From contig CAVGEY010000001.1 of assembly GCA_963628435.1 (NCBI GenBank), positions 1-64,000 of the forward strand: a DNA stretch of 64,000 bases, in the 5' to 3' direction. The notes under the pieces are model-generated. The model was not told the DNA's origin and did no database searches. It worked only from the letters and a program-made list of their open reading frames with translations. Each line of letters starts with the position of its first letter. The first letter of the stretch is position 1. A program made the position numbers and the translations under genes. Below are positions 34,722 through 43,173 of this stretch, one piece after another. Source of the stretch: CAKSQF01 sp963628435. GTDB taxonomy: Bacteria > Bacillota > Clostridia > Oscillospirales > CAG-272.

Positions 34722-36539
34722 TCAGAGCGGCAGGTCTTTCTTTATAAAGCGGAGCGAGCCGGCGATATATCCGACAAGTCCGGCGGCGGCGAGAATTGCG
34801 AATTTCCAGATGAAATCGCCTGTTTCGTTCATAATCGAGATTACGTCGAAGAGCGAAATGATTGTCGAATAGTTGAAGTAGTTCAGGCTGTCAAGACGGA
34901 CGACAGACGGGATTACCGGGCTGCCGAACAGACCGAGCATTGCGGCGACAAGCGCGAAGATGCTGAGTCCGCCGCCGATTGCCATCGAACGCTTGCTGCG
35001 GTCGAATACGCAGGAGGTGAAGAAGCAGAGTCCCGAAAGGGCGAAGAGTACGAGGAAGGCGCCGACATTTAACAGAATCAGCTTGCCCTCTGTTAATTTG
35101 ATGTCTTCGGAAACCATTGTCAGGCAGACACAGCCTGTCGCGGTTGTCAGGCAGAACATCGCAAGCAGCGAGCCGATGAGATAAACTGCCTGAGTGAAGA
35201 CGACTGTCGAACGTTTTGTCGATGTCGAGAGGACATACGCCATCGAGCCGCTGTCCACCTGTCCGGCAACAAGGTTGTTCGATGCCATTATCATATAGAT
35301 GATAGGCAGAAGAAGTCCGGCGAGTTTGTAGAAAATCGAGCCGACAATCAGCATGTAAAGATCGGTTTTGCCGACCTCTTCGAGCGCGTCGGCAACCTCT
35401 TCGGGAAGCTCGGAGAGCAGACTGCTCGATACATCGGCTTTAAGCTCTGCCGCCTTGTCGGAAAGTGCCTTTTCGTATGCTGCCTCGTCGGCGTATCTGC
35501 CGTCGGCGTAATCTTTCTTTATAAGATCAAGCTCATATTCGAGGCGGTTCGAGTAGGTGATTGCGGCGGTGTTGGCAAGATGTTTGATACTGTCGTAGGT
35601 GTAGCCGAAACCGTTATATTTTTCGGTTGTTACGCCGTAGGATGAAAGCTGTTCGAGGATTTTTTCGACATTTTCGCTTTCGGTCATGTTGCCGGCGAGG
35701 AACATCGATGTGCAGCTCTCGGCGCGCGAATTGCGGTAGGATACACGCTCGTCGCCGTTAAGATAGTCGGCAATATCGCCCGCGCTTATGTGATTTATAA
35801 GCGACATATAGTCGTAATCTTCGGGAGCGCTGCTTTCGTGTTTGAGATAGAAAGATTCGTTGAACATTCCGTTCGGGTTGAGGGTATACATAACCGTGCC
35901 GAGCATTTCGGCGGCTTCGGACGAGTCGCGTGTGTAAGACGGATCGGTCTCTTCGGCTTTTGCGTAGACATACTCCTGAAGGTCGTTGACAGCCGCCGTA
36001 TATGCGAGCTTCACCGCGTTTTCCGAGCTTGCGGGAGTCGATGCCGCCCATTCGGTCATGGCGGCGGCGTATGCGTCGGTCGAGTCGAATTTTGTCATAT
36101 CCGGCTTCGATGCCTGCCAGCTTTCGACTGCGCTTTTAATGCTCTTTCCCGCCTCGGTCTTCATTTCGGGCTCTGCCGACTGCCATGCCTGTACGGCGGC
36201 GCCGTACTGCGACAAATCGGCGAAAGACGACTGATCGGGCATTGCCGACAGCCATTTCAGATAAGAAAGCGTGTCGGTTGCGTTTTCGGTGAACAGACTG
36301 TCGAATTTCGCGAGTCCGTCATCGGCGTTTACATAATATCCTATCGCGCGCTCTTCAAGGCTCGCGTCGATTTCTTTTGTTATGATTGTATCCTGTATCG
36401 AATTTTTGACCTCTCCGATGCTTCCGCTGCCCGAAATCAGCATGACGCAGGCGAGCATGAAGCATACCGCGAATGTTATGATTGCCCACATGGTTCCGTT
36501 TGCCTTGCAGGACTGCTTGAACAGAGCTTTACTGAACAT
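34722..36539 (-). CDS. ABC-2 type exporter permease with large extracellular insertion
   Basis: A 605-residue permease. The ATG at 36539 is ten bases after AAGGAG; an ATG at 36548 sits too close to it. The first helix (MWAIITFAVCFMLACVMLI) is followed by about 370 extracytoplasmic residues. The last five helices (LAGLLLPIIYMIMASNNLVAGQV, VYLIGSLLAMFCLTTATGCV, LLNVGAFLVLFALSGLCFF, GGGLSIFALVAAMLGLF, FAILAAAGLVGYIAG) form the membrane domain. The insertion includes an imperfect Trp-centred repeat (AVQAWQSAEPEM, AVESWQASKPDM, AAMTEWAASTP). Two ATPase genes lie directly upstream. Cargo unknown; homologues export peptides, lantibiotics or drugs. Confidence 0.8.
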   Translation of the reverse strand: MFSKALFKQSCKANGTMWAIITFAVCFMLACVMLISGSGSIGEVKNSIQDTIITKEIDASLEERAIGYYVNADDGLAKFDSLFTENATDTLSYLKWLSAMPDQSSFADLSQYGAAVQAWQSAEPEMKTEAGKSIKSAVESWQASKPDMTKFDSTDAYAAAMTEWAASTPASSENAVKLAYTAAVNDLQEYVYAKAEETDPSYTRDSSEAAEMLGTVMYTLNPNGMFNESFYLKHESSAPEDYDYMSLINHISAGDIADYLNGDERVSYRNSRAESCTSMFLAGNMTESENVEKILEQLSSYGVTTEKYNGFGYTYDSIKHLANTAAITYSNRLEYELDLIKKDYADGRYADEAAYEKALSDKAAELKADVSSSLLSELPEEVADALEEVGKTDLYMLIVGSIFYKLAGLLLPIIYMIMASNNLVAGQVDSGSMAYVLSTSTKRSTVVFTQAVYLIGSLLAMFCLTTATGCVCLTMVSEDIKLTEGKLILLNVGAFLVLFALSGLCFFTSCVFDRSKRSMAIGGGLSIFALVAAMLGLFGSPVIPSVVRLDSLNYFNYSTIISLFDVISIMNETGDFIWKFAILAAAGLVGYIAGSLRFIKKDLPL

Positions 36540-37443
36540 TGTTTTCATTCTCCTTTTTGTCGAATAAGATTTTCTTGAAATGCATTTCGAGTGTGTAGGG
36601 AAGTTCGGAAATGAACTTCACATCATAGCTTTTCAGACTGCCGAGCAGTCTTGCCGTTTCATCGGCGTTTATGCGGATGGTCGCCTGACTGTACTGCGGC
36701 TGAACGCGGATGACATCGTAAGGCTCGCGCAGAAATTTTTCGTAGTCGGCGGCGGTACGGAACTCGATTTTGAATTCCTTTACCGGACGGTCGTTTATCT
36801 CGCTCATTCTGCAGACATCGACGATGTGTCCGTCCGATATGAGGGCGACACGGTCGCATGAACTTTCAAGCTCCTCGAAGCTGTGGCTGCTCATGAAAAT
36901 CGTTTTGCCCTTTTTGTGTTCCTCTTTTATGATGTCCATGAAGGTGAGTCGCATCAGCGGATCAAGTCCGGTTGTCGGCTCGTCAAGCAGAATAATCGGC
37001 GCATCGTTCATAAGCGCCGCGACAAGCGCGGTCTTCTGCTTCATACCCTTGCTCATCCGCTTGAGATTCGCGCGCGGATCGAGCTGAAGCCGCTCGATAA
37101 GCTCGTTCGCGTAGCTCATATCCCTGAGCCCGAGAAACTCGGCCTGACTTTTCAGAAAATCGATACCCGTTTTGAGATCGGGGAAAGCGATTTCGCCCGG
37201 CACATAGCCGATGCTCTTTGCGATTTCGCTCGCATGCTCCCATGACGACAGCCCGTTCACTCCGACATAACCCGAAGTCGGCTTCAGAAAGCCGAGGATG
37301 CTTCTCATCGTGGTCGATTTGCCGCTTCCGTTTGTGCCGACAAATCCGACCATCTCGCCCTCTTCGATCGCAAGATCGATTCCGAGAATGCCGTGACCGC
37401 CGCCGAAATCTTTTGTAAGCTGTCTGCATTCGATTACACTCAT
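36529..37443 (-). CDS. ABC transporter ATPase
   Basis: A 304-residue ATPase with GFVGTNGSGKSTTMRSILG (Walker A), LKRMSKGMKQKTALVAALM (signature), PIILLDEPTTGLDP (Walker B) and HSFEELESSCDRVALI (H loop). The C-terminal 80 residues form the small beta domain of BcrA/YtrB-type exporters. GGAGG precedes the ATG, which overlaps the other ATPase by 4 bp. Its end overlaps the permease start by 11 bp. It probably makes a heterodimer with the next ATPase. Confidence 0.93.
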   Translation of the reverse strand: MSVIECRQLTKDFGGGHGILGIDLAIEEGEMVGFVGTNGSGKSTTMRSILGFLKPTSGYVGVNGLSSWEHASEIAKSIGYVPGEIAFPDLKTGIDFLKSQAEFLGLRDMSYANELIERLQLDPRANLKRMSKGMKQKTALVAALMNDAPIILLDEPTTGLDPLMRLTFMDIIKEEHKKGKTIFMSSHSFEELESSCDRVALISDGHIVDVCRMSEINDRPVKEFKIEFRTAADYEKFLREPYDVIRVQPQYSQATIRINADETARLLGSLKSYDVKFISELPYTLEMHFKKILFDKKENENNVQ

Positions 37444-38408
37444 TTAAGCGCACCTCCGAAATCTTTTTCCTCTCTGTAAAATTTGAGGAAGTAATCTTCA
37501 AGCGTCTCGCGTCTGTTGCTGAACGACAGCGCGTGCGATTCGGACAGAAGCGAAATCAGACTGTTGAGGTCGCTGTCCTCTATCGCGAGGTCTGCCGTGC
37601 CGTCTTTTTCGCTTTGCAGGGCGAATGTCGGCAGAGCGGCGGCTTTTTTCAGAAACGCCGCTTTCGCATCGGCATCGGCAAATTTTACCGTGTAATATTT
37701 GCGCGACGCGTGTCTTAAATCGTCGGCAATGAAGAGCGAGACGATTTTTCCGTCTTTTATAATCGCGATGCGGTCGCAGGTCGAGTCGATTTCCGAAAAG
37801 ATGTGGCTTGACAGCAGAATGGTCTTGCCGCGCTCTTTCTCTTCGTGGATAAAGCGGATGAAGTTTTCCTGCATTACGGGATCGAGTCCGCTTGTCGGCT
37901 CGTCAAGCACGAGTATGTCGGGATCCGACATGAACGCGGTTACAACCGCGAGTTTGCGCTTGACTCCGAGGCTCATGTGCTTCGTATCGCCCGCAAGCAG
38001 ACTGTCGGGAAGCTCGAAAAGATTCAGCATCTTGTCGAGCTGCTCTTTGTTGTGTTTTTTCTGCATATTCTGCATCATGCGGATAAATTCCCATCCGGTA
38101 AGACCTGCGGGAAGGGCAATCTCTCCGGGAATGTATCCGACACTGCCGAGTACCTTTGAATAGTTTGTGAAGCTGTCCAGCCCGTTTATCTTCACCGATC
38201 CGCTCTGCGGCTTCGAGAAGCCCATCAGATGACGGATTGTGGTCGATTTTCCCGCGCCGTTCGGCCCGAGAAAGCCGAATACCTCTCCGCGGTCGACATA
38301 CAGACTGACATCGAACACGCCGCGTCCCGAACCGTAGTCTTTCGTGAGATGCTCGATTTCGATTACGTGGCCGTTATCTTTGTTCCGCACATTTTGTGTG
38401 TCAATCAT
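37440..38408 (-). CDS. ABC transporter ATPase, first gene of the exporter operon
   Basis: A 322-residue ATPase with VFGFLGPNGAGKSTTIRHLMG, DTKHMSLGVKRKLAVVTAFM, DILVLDEPTSGLDP and SSHIFSEIDSTCDRIAII. The C-terminal extension differs from its partner, arguing for two distinct subunits. ATG at 38408 has AGGAGG about 13 bases upstream, a longer than usual spacing. The gene diverges from the TetR-type gene with the operator between them. Confidence 0.92.
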   Translation of the reverse strand: MIDTQNVRNKDNGHVIEIEHLTKDYGSGRGVFDVSLYVDRGEVFGFLGPNGAGKSTTIRHLMGFSKPQSGSVKINGLDSFTNYSKVLGSVGYIPGEIALPAGLTGWEFIRMMQNMQKKHNKEQLDKMLNLFELPDSLLAGDTKHMSLGVKRKLAVVTAFMSDPDILVLDEPTSGLDPVMQENFIRFIHEEKERGKTILLSSHIFSEIDSTCDRIAIIKDGKIVSLFIADDLRHASRKYYTVKFADADAKAAFLKKAAALPTFALQSEKDGTADLAIEDSDLNSLISLLSESHALSFSNRRETLEDYFLKFYREEKDFGGALK

Positions 38409-38465
38409 ATCGCGTATATTTCCTCCTGATTTGAAATTCAACGAAAATTCTCTTTTCAAATAATG

Positions 38466-38501
38466 GACACTGTTGACATTTCAACAGTGTCGTATTATAA
38501 T
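38466..38501 (+). promoter_or_regulatory. TetR-type operator overlapping the regulator promoter
   Basis: Perfect inverted repeat 38466-38491: arms GACACTGTTGA and TCAACAGTGTC around CATT. TTGACA (38473-38478) lies inside it, and TATAAT (38496-38501) follows after 17 bp, so a bound repressor would block the plus-strand promoter. The -10 region CGTATTATAATACG is also a palindrome and gives TATAAT on the minus strand, so the ABC operon may fire from the same point. Confidence 0.75.
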
Positions 38502-38658
38502 ACGGGTGAGAATGAATTAAAAGAGCAAATTTGCTTGCAGTGTGCAAATTTGCACACTGTGCAAAAATGTGTAAGAAAAATATCGGAAAATATCGGAAAA
38601 GATGACATCGGGCTGTGAAAATCAGAGAAATACAGACCGAAAAGGGAAAGGCATAATT

Positions 38659-39237
38659 ATGAAGGTAAAAAATCTCAACCGTTCGTCGGCGAAAACGAAA
38701 AAGATAATCAAAAGCACATTTGCCGAGATGCTCTCCGAATATAAGGAAATCTCGCGCATATCGGTCAGCGAACTCTGCGAGCGTGCCGAAATCAGCCGCA
38801 GTACATTTTATTCGCATTATGACGACAGTTACAGCATCGCCGAAGATTACGAAAACGAGCTTATCGACAGATTTTTCGACAACGCCAAACTGCTGGAAGC
38901 CGAGAGCGCCGAAAAATTCGCCGAGATTTTCTTCCAATATATAAGGGAGAACGACGAAAATTACAAACTGCTCTGCCGTTCGAACGATTTTCTCTTCACG
39001 GCGAAAAAGCTGACCGCGATCGCGACAAGCAAACTGCTCGAACTCACGACACGCGACGAGCGGATAAAAAACAGAGATTTTATCGAACTCGATATATCGG
39101 TCTACATAAACGGCATACTCTGCGAGTATGTCAAATACTGCCGCGGAATGACCGATGTTACTCTTGACGAACTTTATTCGTACACAAAACTGTGGATAAG
39201 AAATTTCGTGGCAAGACGCACGGCGCCGACAATCTGA
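38659..39237 (+). CDS. TetR/AcrR-family transcriptional regulator
   Basis: A 192-residue regulator. The N-terminal helix-turn-helix (TKKIIKSTFAEML, ISRISVSELCERAEISRSTFYSHYDD) has the TetR FYxHY-like ending. The C-terminal domain (residues about 60-190) is all-helical, as in TetR ligand-binding domains, and ends LWIRNFVARRTA. ATG at 38659 follows AAAGGGAAAGG. It is divergent from the exporter operon and probably controls it and itself through the palindrome at 38466. The inducer is unknown. Confidence 0.88.
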   Translation: MKVKNLNRSSAKTKKIIKSTFAEMLSEYKEISRISVSELCERAEISRSTFYSHYDDSYSIAEDYENELIDRFFDNAKLLEAESAEKFAEIFFQYIRENDENYKLLCRSNDFLFTAKKLTAIATSKLLELTTRDERIKNRDFIELDISVYINGILCEYVKYCRGMTDVTLDELYSYTKLWIRNFVARRTAPTI

Positions 39238-39308
39238 AAAAAACACGGCAAATTGCACAAATAAATAATGCAACTTCAGTTGTATATATACAAAAAGTTC
39301 AAAAATCA

Positions 39309-39337
39309 TTGACAATTCGGAATTGACGATGTAAAAT
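39309..39337 (+). promoter_or_regulatory. Promoter of the hybrid histidine kinase gene
   Basis: TTGACA (39309-39314), 17-bp spacer, TAAAAT (39332-39337). Transcription should start near 39344, which places the ATG at 39342 outside the message. Confidence 0.7.
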
Positions 39338-39346
39338 AAAGATGTA

Positions 39347-39393
39347 TCGGTCTGCGAAAAAATCGGTCTGCGAAAAAATCGGTCTGCGAAAAA
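39347..39393 (+). repeat. 16-bp tandem repeat, three copies, in the kinase leader
   Basis: TCGGTCTGCGAAAAAA occurs at 39347 and 39363 exactly and at 39379 with the last base(s) changed. It lies between the promoter and the start codon. The period of 16 is not a multiple of three, arguing that it is leader and not coding. Confidence 0.85.
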
Positions 39394-39437
39394 TGAAAGC
39401 GGAAAATGTTTTCCGCTGTCGAAAGAAGGCGCAACTT

Positions 39438-41858
39438 GTGATCAGAACGGAAAACAGCAACGGATTCTGCATAGTGCATATCGAGAGGGACGGAAACGGA
39501 AAATCATGCGATCTGACCTTCCTTCAGGCAAACGCCGTGTTTGCCGCCGAATCGGGGAAAACGGTCGATGAAATTATCGGACACCGCTTTTCCGAACTCT
39601 ACCCGGACAGAAAATGCGTACAGCTGACAGACCGACTCGAAGATGCCGTAAACGGCGAGTGCATCGGTCTTGACGAGATTTATCCCGGCCGTGATTGCGG
39701 AGTTCATGTCGACGTATATCCCACCTGCAAGCCGGACTGCCTTGCCTGCGTTCTGATCCGTATCGACGACGACGGAAAATATGCCGGCGACGCTGACAGA
39801 CAAAATCTTCACGACATGATCGAAAAATTCGAGGAAGAGCGGAAAATATACGACGAAACACGCGAGTACGCGCAGTCTGTCGGCATCGTCTATGAGACGT
39901 CGATAAAAATGGACTATACTGCCGACAGCTATCATATAATAATATATGATAATCTCTTCGGCAGAACCGCCCCCGAAAAAGGGAATATAGACGCGCTTGT
40001 AAGAGAGAGCGCATCAAAGATGCCCGATCCCGATGAGAAAAAGATATTCCTGATGACCTTCGGCAGAAAATCGGTAATCGAAGCCTTCAAAAGCGGAAAA
40101 AAACGGATTTATCTGCGATACCGCAGGTACGGCGAAGACGGGGAGATTCACTGGATGTATTCGGCGGCGATCTGCACCGAATGTGATGAAAACGGCATAA
40201 AGGGCATAACGATGACACGCTGCATCGATGAGGAGATGAAGCGTGTCGAACGCGACGCGAGAGCCGAGCGGGACGCGGCGACCATCAATGCAATCGGCAG
40301 ACTTTATTCGGTCATAATCGAGGTCGATATACCGACACACAAAATTCGGGTTGTCAAATCAAAGAATTTTATCGAAAATATACTCGACGGTCACAGACAC
40401 GGTGTTCTCGACGATGTCATTGCCAAGTCGATGGACACATTCGTAAGTTCCGAGTCGAAGGACGAAATGCGGGAATTTCTCGATTTGTCCACGCTCGCCG
40501 ACCGTCTTGACGGCACCGAGTCGGTGTCGGTCGAATATACCGATGTGAGCGGACGATGGCTTAAAGCGCGCTTCCTCGCGAAAGAAAGAGACGATAACGG
40601 CCGCGCCGTTGTCGCGCTCTATATCGCGAGAGATATTTCTTTCGAAAAAGCGAAGGAAGTCACCTATCTCGAACAGATAAGGGCGAAGGCCGCCGAGGCC
40701 GACAGAGCCAATCTGTCGAAAACGAATTTTCTGCGCCGCATGAGCCATGATATACGCACGCCGCTCAACGGCATTATGGGAATGCTTAAAATCATGGATG
40801 CCAACGAGGGCGACAAGGTCAAATACCGCGAGTATATGGACAAGGTCAGGCGTTCGGCCGACTATCTTATCAGCATCGTGAACAACGTTCTCGACATCGG
40901 CAAGATGGAAACAGGCAATATCGAACTCGAACACCGCCCGTTCGATCTTGAAAGTCTGCTTCTCAACACCATTCCGATAATCGAAACAAACGCCGCGCAG
41001 AACAGCGTCATATACAAGGGCGGCGCCGACGATATGAAAATCGTTCACAGGTATGTCGTGGGCAGCCCCGTCCACTTAAACCGCATACTTATGAACATCG
41101 CTTCAAACGCGATAAAATACAACCGCACGGGCGGATCACTCTCGGTCTCCTGCAGCGAGCTTCGCTGTGACGGCGATCAGGCAACATACGAGTTTGTCTG
41201 CGCCGACAGCGGACTCGGAATGAGCGAGGAATTTCAGAGAAAAGCGTTCGAGGCCTTCACTCAGGAGGGCAAGCCGACGACCACCGGATTTGCGGGATCG
41301 GGGCTCGGACTCTCGATTGTAAAGAAAATCGTCGACAGCATGGGCGGCTCTGTTGAGATTAAGAGTAAGGAAAATGTCGGCACTGTCGTGCGCATGGTTC
41401 TGACGCTCGATCTCGACAAAAATCCCGAGGACAGCAGGTCCCGTGAGGAAGAGATGGCAAATCTCGATCTGTCGGGCAGAAGGGCGATGCTTGTCGAGGA
41501 CAACGAAATCAATATGGAAATCGCGACCGTGCTTCTCGGCTCGATGGGACTCGAAATCATCGGGGTTACAAACGGAAAAGAGGCGCTCGACCTCTTTGCC
41601 GAAAGCGAGCCGTACACCTTCGACTTCATATTCATGGATATGATGATGCCGGTGATGGACGGTCTGGAGGCGACACGCAGAATACGCGCGCTTCCGAATG
41701 AGGACGCAAAGACGGTATCGATTATCGCGATGACCGCTAACGCATTCGCAGAGGACAGAAAAGCCTGCCTTGACGCGGGTATGAACGATCACATCGGGAA
41801 ACCGATAAACGGTGATGAACTCGCGAGAGTGCTGAAAATGCAGATAGACAGGCGGTAA
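39438..41858 (+). CDS. Hybrid sensor histidine kinase with receiver domain
   Basis: An 806-residue cytosolic protein with no membrane segment. The GTG at 39438 is preferred because AAAGAAGG lies eight bases upstream and upstream ATGs lie within the promoter or the repeat. The first 150 residues look PAS-like, with further sensor-like segments to about 420 (RYRRYGEDGEIHWMYSAA). The H-box RRMSHDIRTPLNGIMGM (His near 436) is followed by the HATPase (N box NIASNAIKYN, DSGLGMS, GSGLGLSIVKKI). The C-terminal receiver has the phospho-acceptor in FIFMDMMMPVMDG (about 735). No Hpt domain. The cyclase gene follows after 35 bp. Confidence 0.9.
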   Translation: MIRTENSNGFCIVHIERDGNGKSCDLTFLQANAVFAAESGKTVDEIIGHRFSELYPDRKCVQLTDRLEDAVNGECIGLDEIYPGRDCGVHVDVYPTCKPDCLACVLIRIDDDGKYAGDADRQNLHDMIEKFEEERKIYDETREYAQSVGIVYETSIKMDYTADSYHIIIYDNLFGRTAPEKGNIDALVRESASKMPDPDEKKIFLMTFGRKSVIEAFKSGKKRIYLRYRRYGEDGEIHWMYSAAICTECDENGIKGITMTRCIDEEMKRVERDARAERDAATINAIGRLYSVIIEVDIPTHKIRVVKSKNFIENILDGHRHGVLDDVIAKSMDTFVSSESKDEMREFLDLSTLADRLDGTESVSVEYTDVSGRWLKARFLAKERDDNGRAVVALYIARDISFEKAKEVTYLEQIRAKAAEADRANLSKTNFLRRMSHDIRTPLNGIMGMLKIMDANEGDKVKYREYMDKVRRSADYLISIVNNVLDIGKMETGNIELEHRPFDLESLLLNTIPIIETNAAQNSVIYKGGADDMKIVHRYVVGSPVHLNRILMNIASNAIKYNRTGGSLSVSCSELRCDGDQATYEFVCADSGLGMSEEFQRKAFEAFTQEGKPTTTGFAGSGLGLSIVKKIVDSMGGSVEIKSKENVGTVVRMVLTLDLDKNPEDSRSREEEMANLDLSGRRAMLVEDNEINMEIATVLLGSMGLEIIGVTNGKEALDLFAESEPYTFDFIFMDMMMPVMDGLEATRRIRALPNEDAKTVSIIAMTANAFAEDRKACLDAGMNDHIGKPINGDELARVLKMQIDRR

Positions 41859-41893
41859 AAACCGAAAAATAAATCAAAAAGGCAGATATTTAC

Positions 41894-42976
41894 ATGGGTA
41901 AATTCAGACAGCTATCCGACATGCTCGCAAAAAAACTCGATATGGCGACAGACGACAATCTTCTGCGCCGCAGAATACTCTTCTATTTTATGAGCGCGGT
42001 GCTCAGCCTCACGTCGTTTGTCATGACGATCATCAATGTCATAACGGGCGAATATCTGCTGATGACATCAACGCTGATATTCGGTCTGCTTTGTATGCTG
42101 AATGTTCATCTGATGCAGAAATTCAAGAAAAATCAGACGGCAATCTATATCGTTTTCGGTGTGGAAATGACCGCTCTGCTGCTCTTCTTTCTGATTTCGG
42201 GCATACCGAGCGGATTCAGCGTGCTATGGTCGGCGCTTGTTCCGAGCTTTGCTCTGATGATTTTCGGAAAGCAGAAGGGATGTATCTTTTCGGCGGTTAT
42301 CCTTGCCGTTCTGCTCTTTTTCTTCTGGACGCCGATAGGGCGCGGACTGCTCCAGTATGAGTACACGGACGTCTTTATGCTTCGTTTTCCCTTTTTCTTC
42401 GGCTGTTCGTGGCTGCTCTCGCTCGTAATCGAGGAGCTGCGCGCGACAACCCAGAAACGTCTCGAAAAGGCAAAACATGACTATGATTATCTCTACCGCC
42501 ACGACGCGCTGACCGGAATCTGCAACAGATACGGAATGGAAGAGTTCCTCTCTGACAATTTCGGCGGTACGCTCCGGAATGTGTCGGTCATAATGTATGA
42601 TGTCGACAATTTCAAGAGAATCAACGACAGCTACGGACACGGGGCGGGCGACGCGGTGCTGAAAATGGTGGCGACGGCGCCGAGACGGTTTGAATCGGAC
42701 AGCTGCGGACTGTTCAGATTCGGCGGCGAGGAATTTCTCCTGATTATGCGCGGAGAGCATGATGCCCTGAAAATGGCGGAGGAAATCCGCCGCGACATAG
42801 AGGGAAGACCGGTGGTTCACGGCAAAAACAGCATAAGCGTTACCGTAAGTCTCGGCGTATGCAGAACCGAAAATCCCCGAAAATCCGACATAGAACGCAT
42901 GATCGTGCTTGCCGACAAGGCGATGTACGCCGCGAAAGCGAACGGCAAAAACAGAGTAGAGTGCGAGGATGCGTAA
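41894..42976 (+). CDS. Membrane diguanylate cyclase (GGDEF)
   Basis: A 360-residue protein. Residues about 20-180 hold five to six membrane helices (IVFGVEMTALLLFFLIS, FPFFFGCSWLLSLVIEEL). A linker helix leads to a GGDEF domain with HDALTGICNRYGMEE, VIMYDVDNFKRINDSYGHGAGD and the active-site FRFGGEEF (near residue 276). It should make cyclic di-GMP in the cytoplasm. No RxxD inhibitory site is obvious. The neighbouring hybrid kinase suggests a joint control, but no phospho-acceptor domain is fused to it. Confidence 0.93.
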   Translation: MGKFRQLSDMLAKKLDMATDDNLLRRRILFYFMSAVLSLTSFVMTIINVITGEYLLMTSTLIFGLLCMLNVHLMQKFKKNQTAIYIVFGVEMTALLLFFLISGIPSGFSVLWSALVPSFALMIFGKQKGCIFSAVILAVLLFFFWTPIGRGLLQYEYTDVFMLRFPFFFGCSWLLSLVIEELRATTQKRLEKAKHDYDYLYRHDALTGICNRYGMEEFLSDNFGGTLRNVSVIMYDVDNFKRINDSYGHGAGDAVLKMVATAPRRFESDSCGLFRFGGEEFLLIMRGEHDALKMAEEIRRDIEGRPVVHGKNSISVTVSLGVCRTENPRKSDIERMIVLADKAMYAAKANGKNRVECEDA

Positions 42977-42997
42977 ATAAGATGCTTAAATAAAGGT

Positions 42998-43027
42998 AAA
43001 ATACCGACCGATTACGGTCGGTATTTT
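42998..43027. terminator. Intrinsic terminator after the GGDEF gene
   Basis: Arms ATACCGACCG and CGGTCGGTAT with loop ATTA, preceded by AAA and followed by TTTCCG. About 20 bp after the stop. Confidence 0.8.
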
Positions 43028-43076
43028 CCGTATCCGATATTTTCGGCGGCGGGAGGGTGAAAATTCAGCCGTTAAG

Positions 43077-43105
43077 TTGACATAGCGGCAGGGGCGTGAT
43101 ATAAT
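43077..43105 (+). promoter_or_regulatory. Promoter of the HD / STAS-kinase operon
   Basis: Consensus TTGACA (43077-43082), 17-bp spacer, TATAAT (43100-43105). It repeats the TGATATAAT context of the ilvE promoter. Confidence 0.88.
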
Positions 43106-43142
43106 AAAAAAGCAAATTTCGAAATAAAAAAGCAAATTTCGA
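43103..43142 (+). repeat. 20-bp perfect tandem duplication in the leader
   Basis: AATAAAAAAGCAAATTTCGA occurs twice back to back (43103-43122 and 43123-43142), the first copy starting within the -10 box. A third partial copy (ATGAATTTCG) follows. It forms most of the leader before the TTG at 43174. Confidence 0.9.
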
Positions 43143-43173
43143 ATGAATTTCGTTAAATGAACGGAGAGACGTT

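Noticed and set aside
38401..39315. 304-codon minus-strand frame over the regulator gene
   Set aside because: It is fully antisense to the TetR-type gene and its promoter, lacks an RBS, and has no recognisable domain.
39342..39437. Start of the hybrid kinase at the ATG at 39342 or 39393
   Set aside because: 39342 lies before the expected transcript start and the repeat; neither ATG has an RBS, while the GTG at 39438 has AAAGAAGG.
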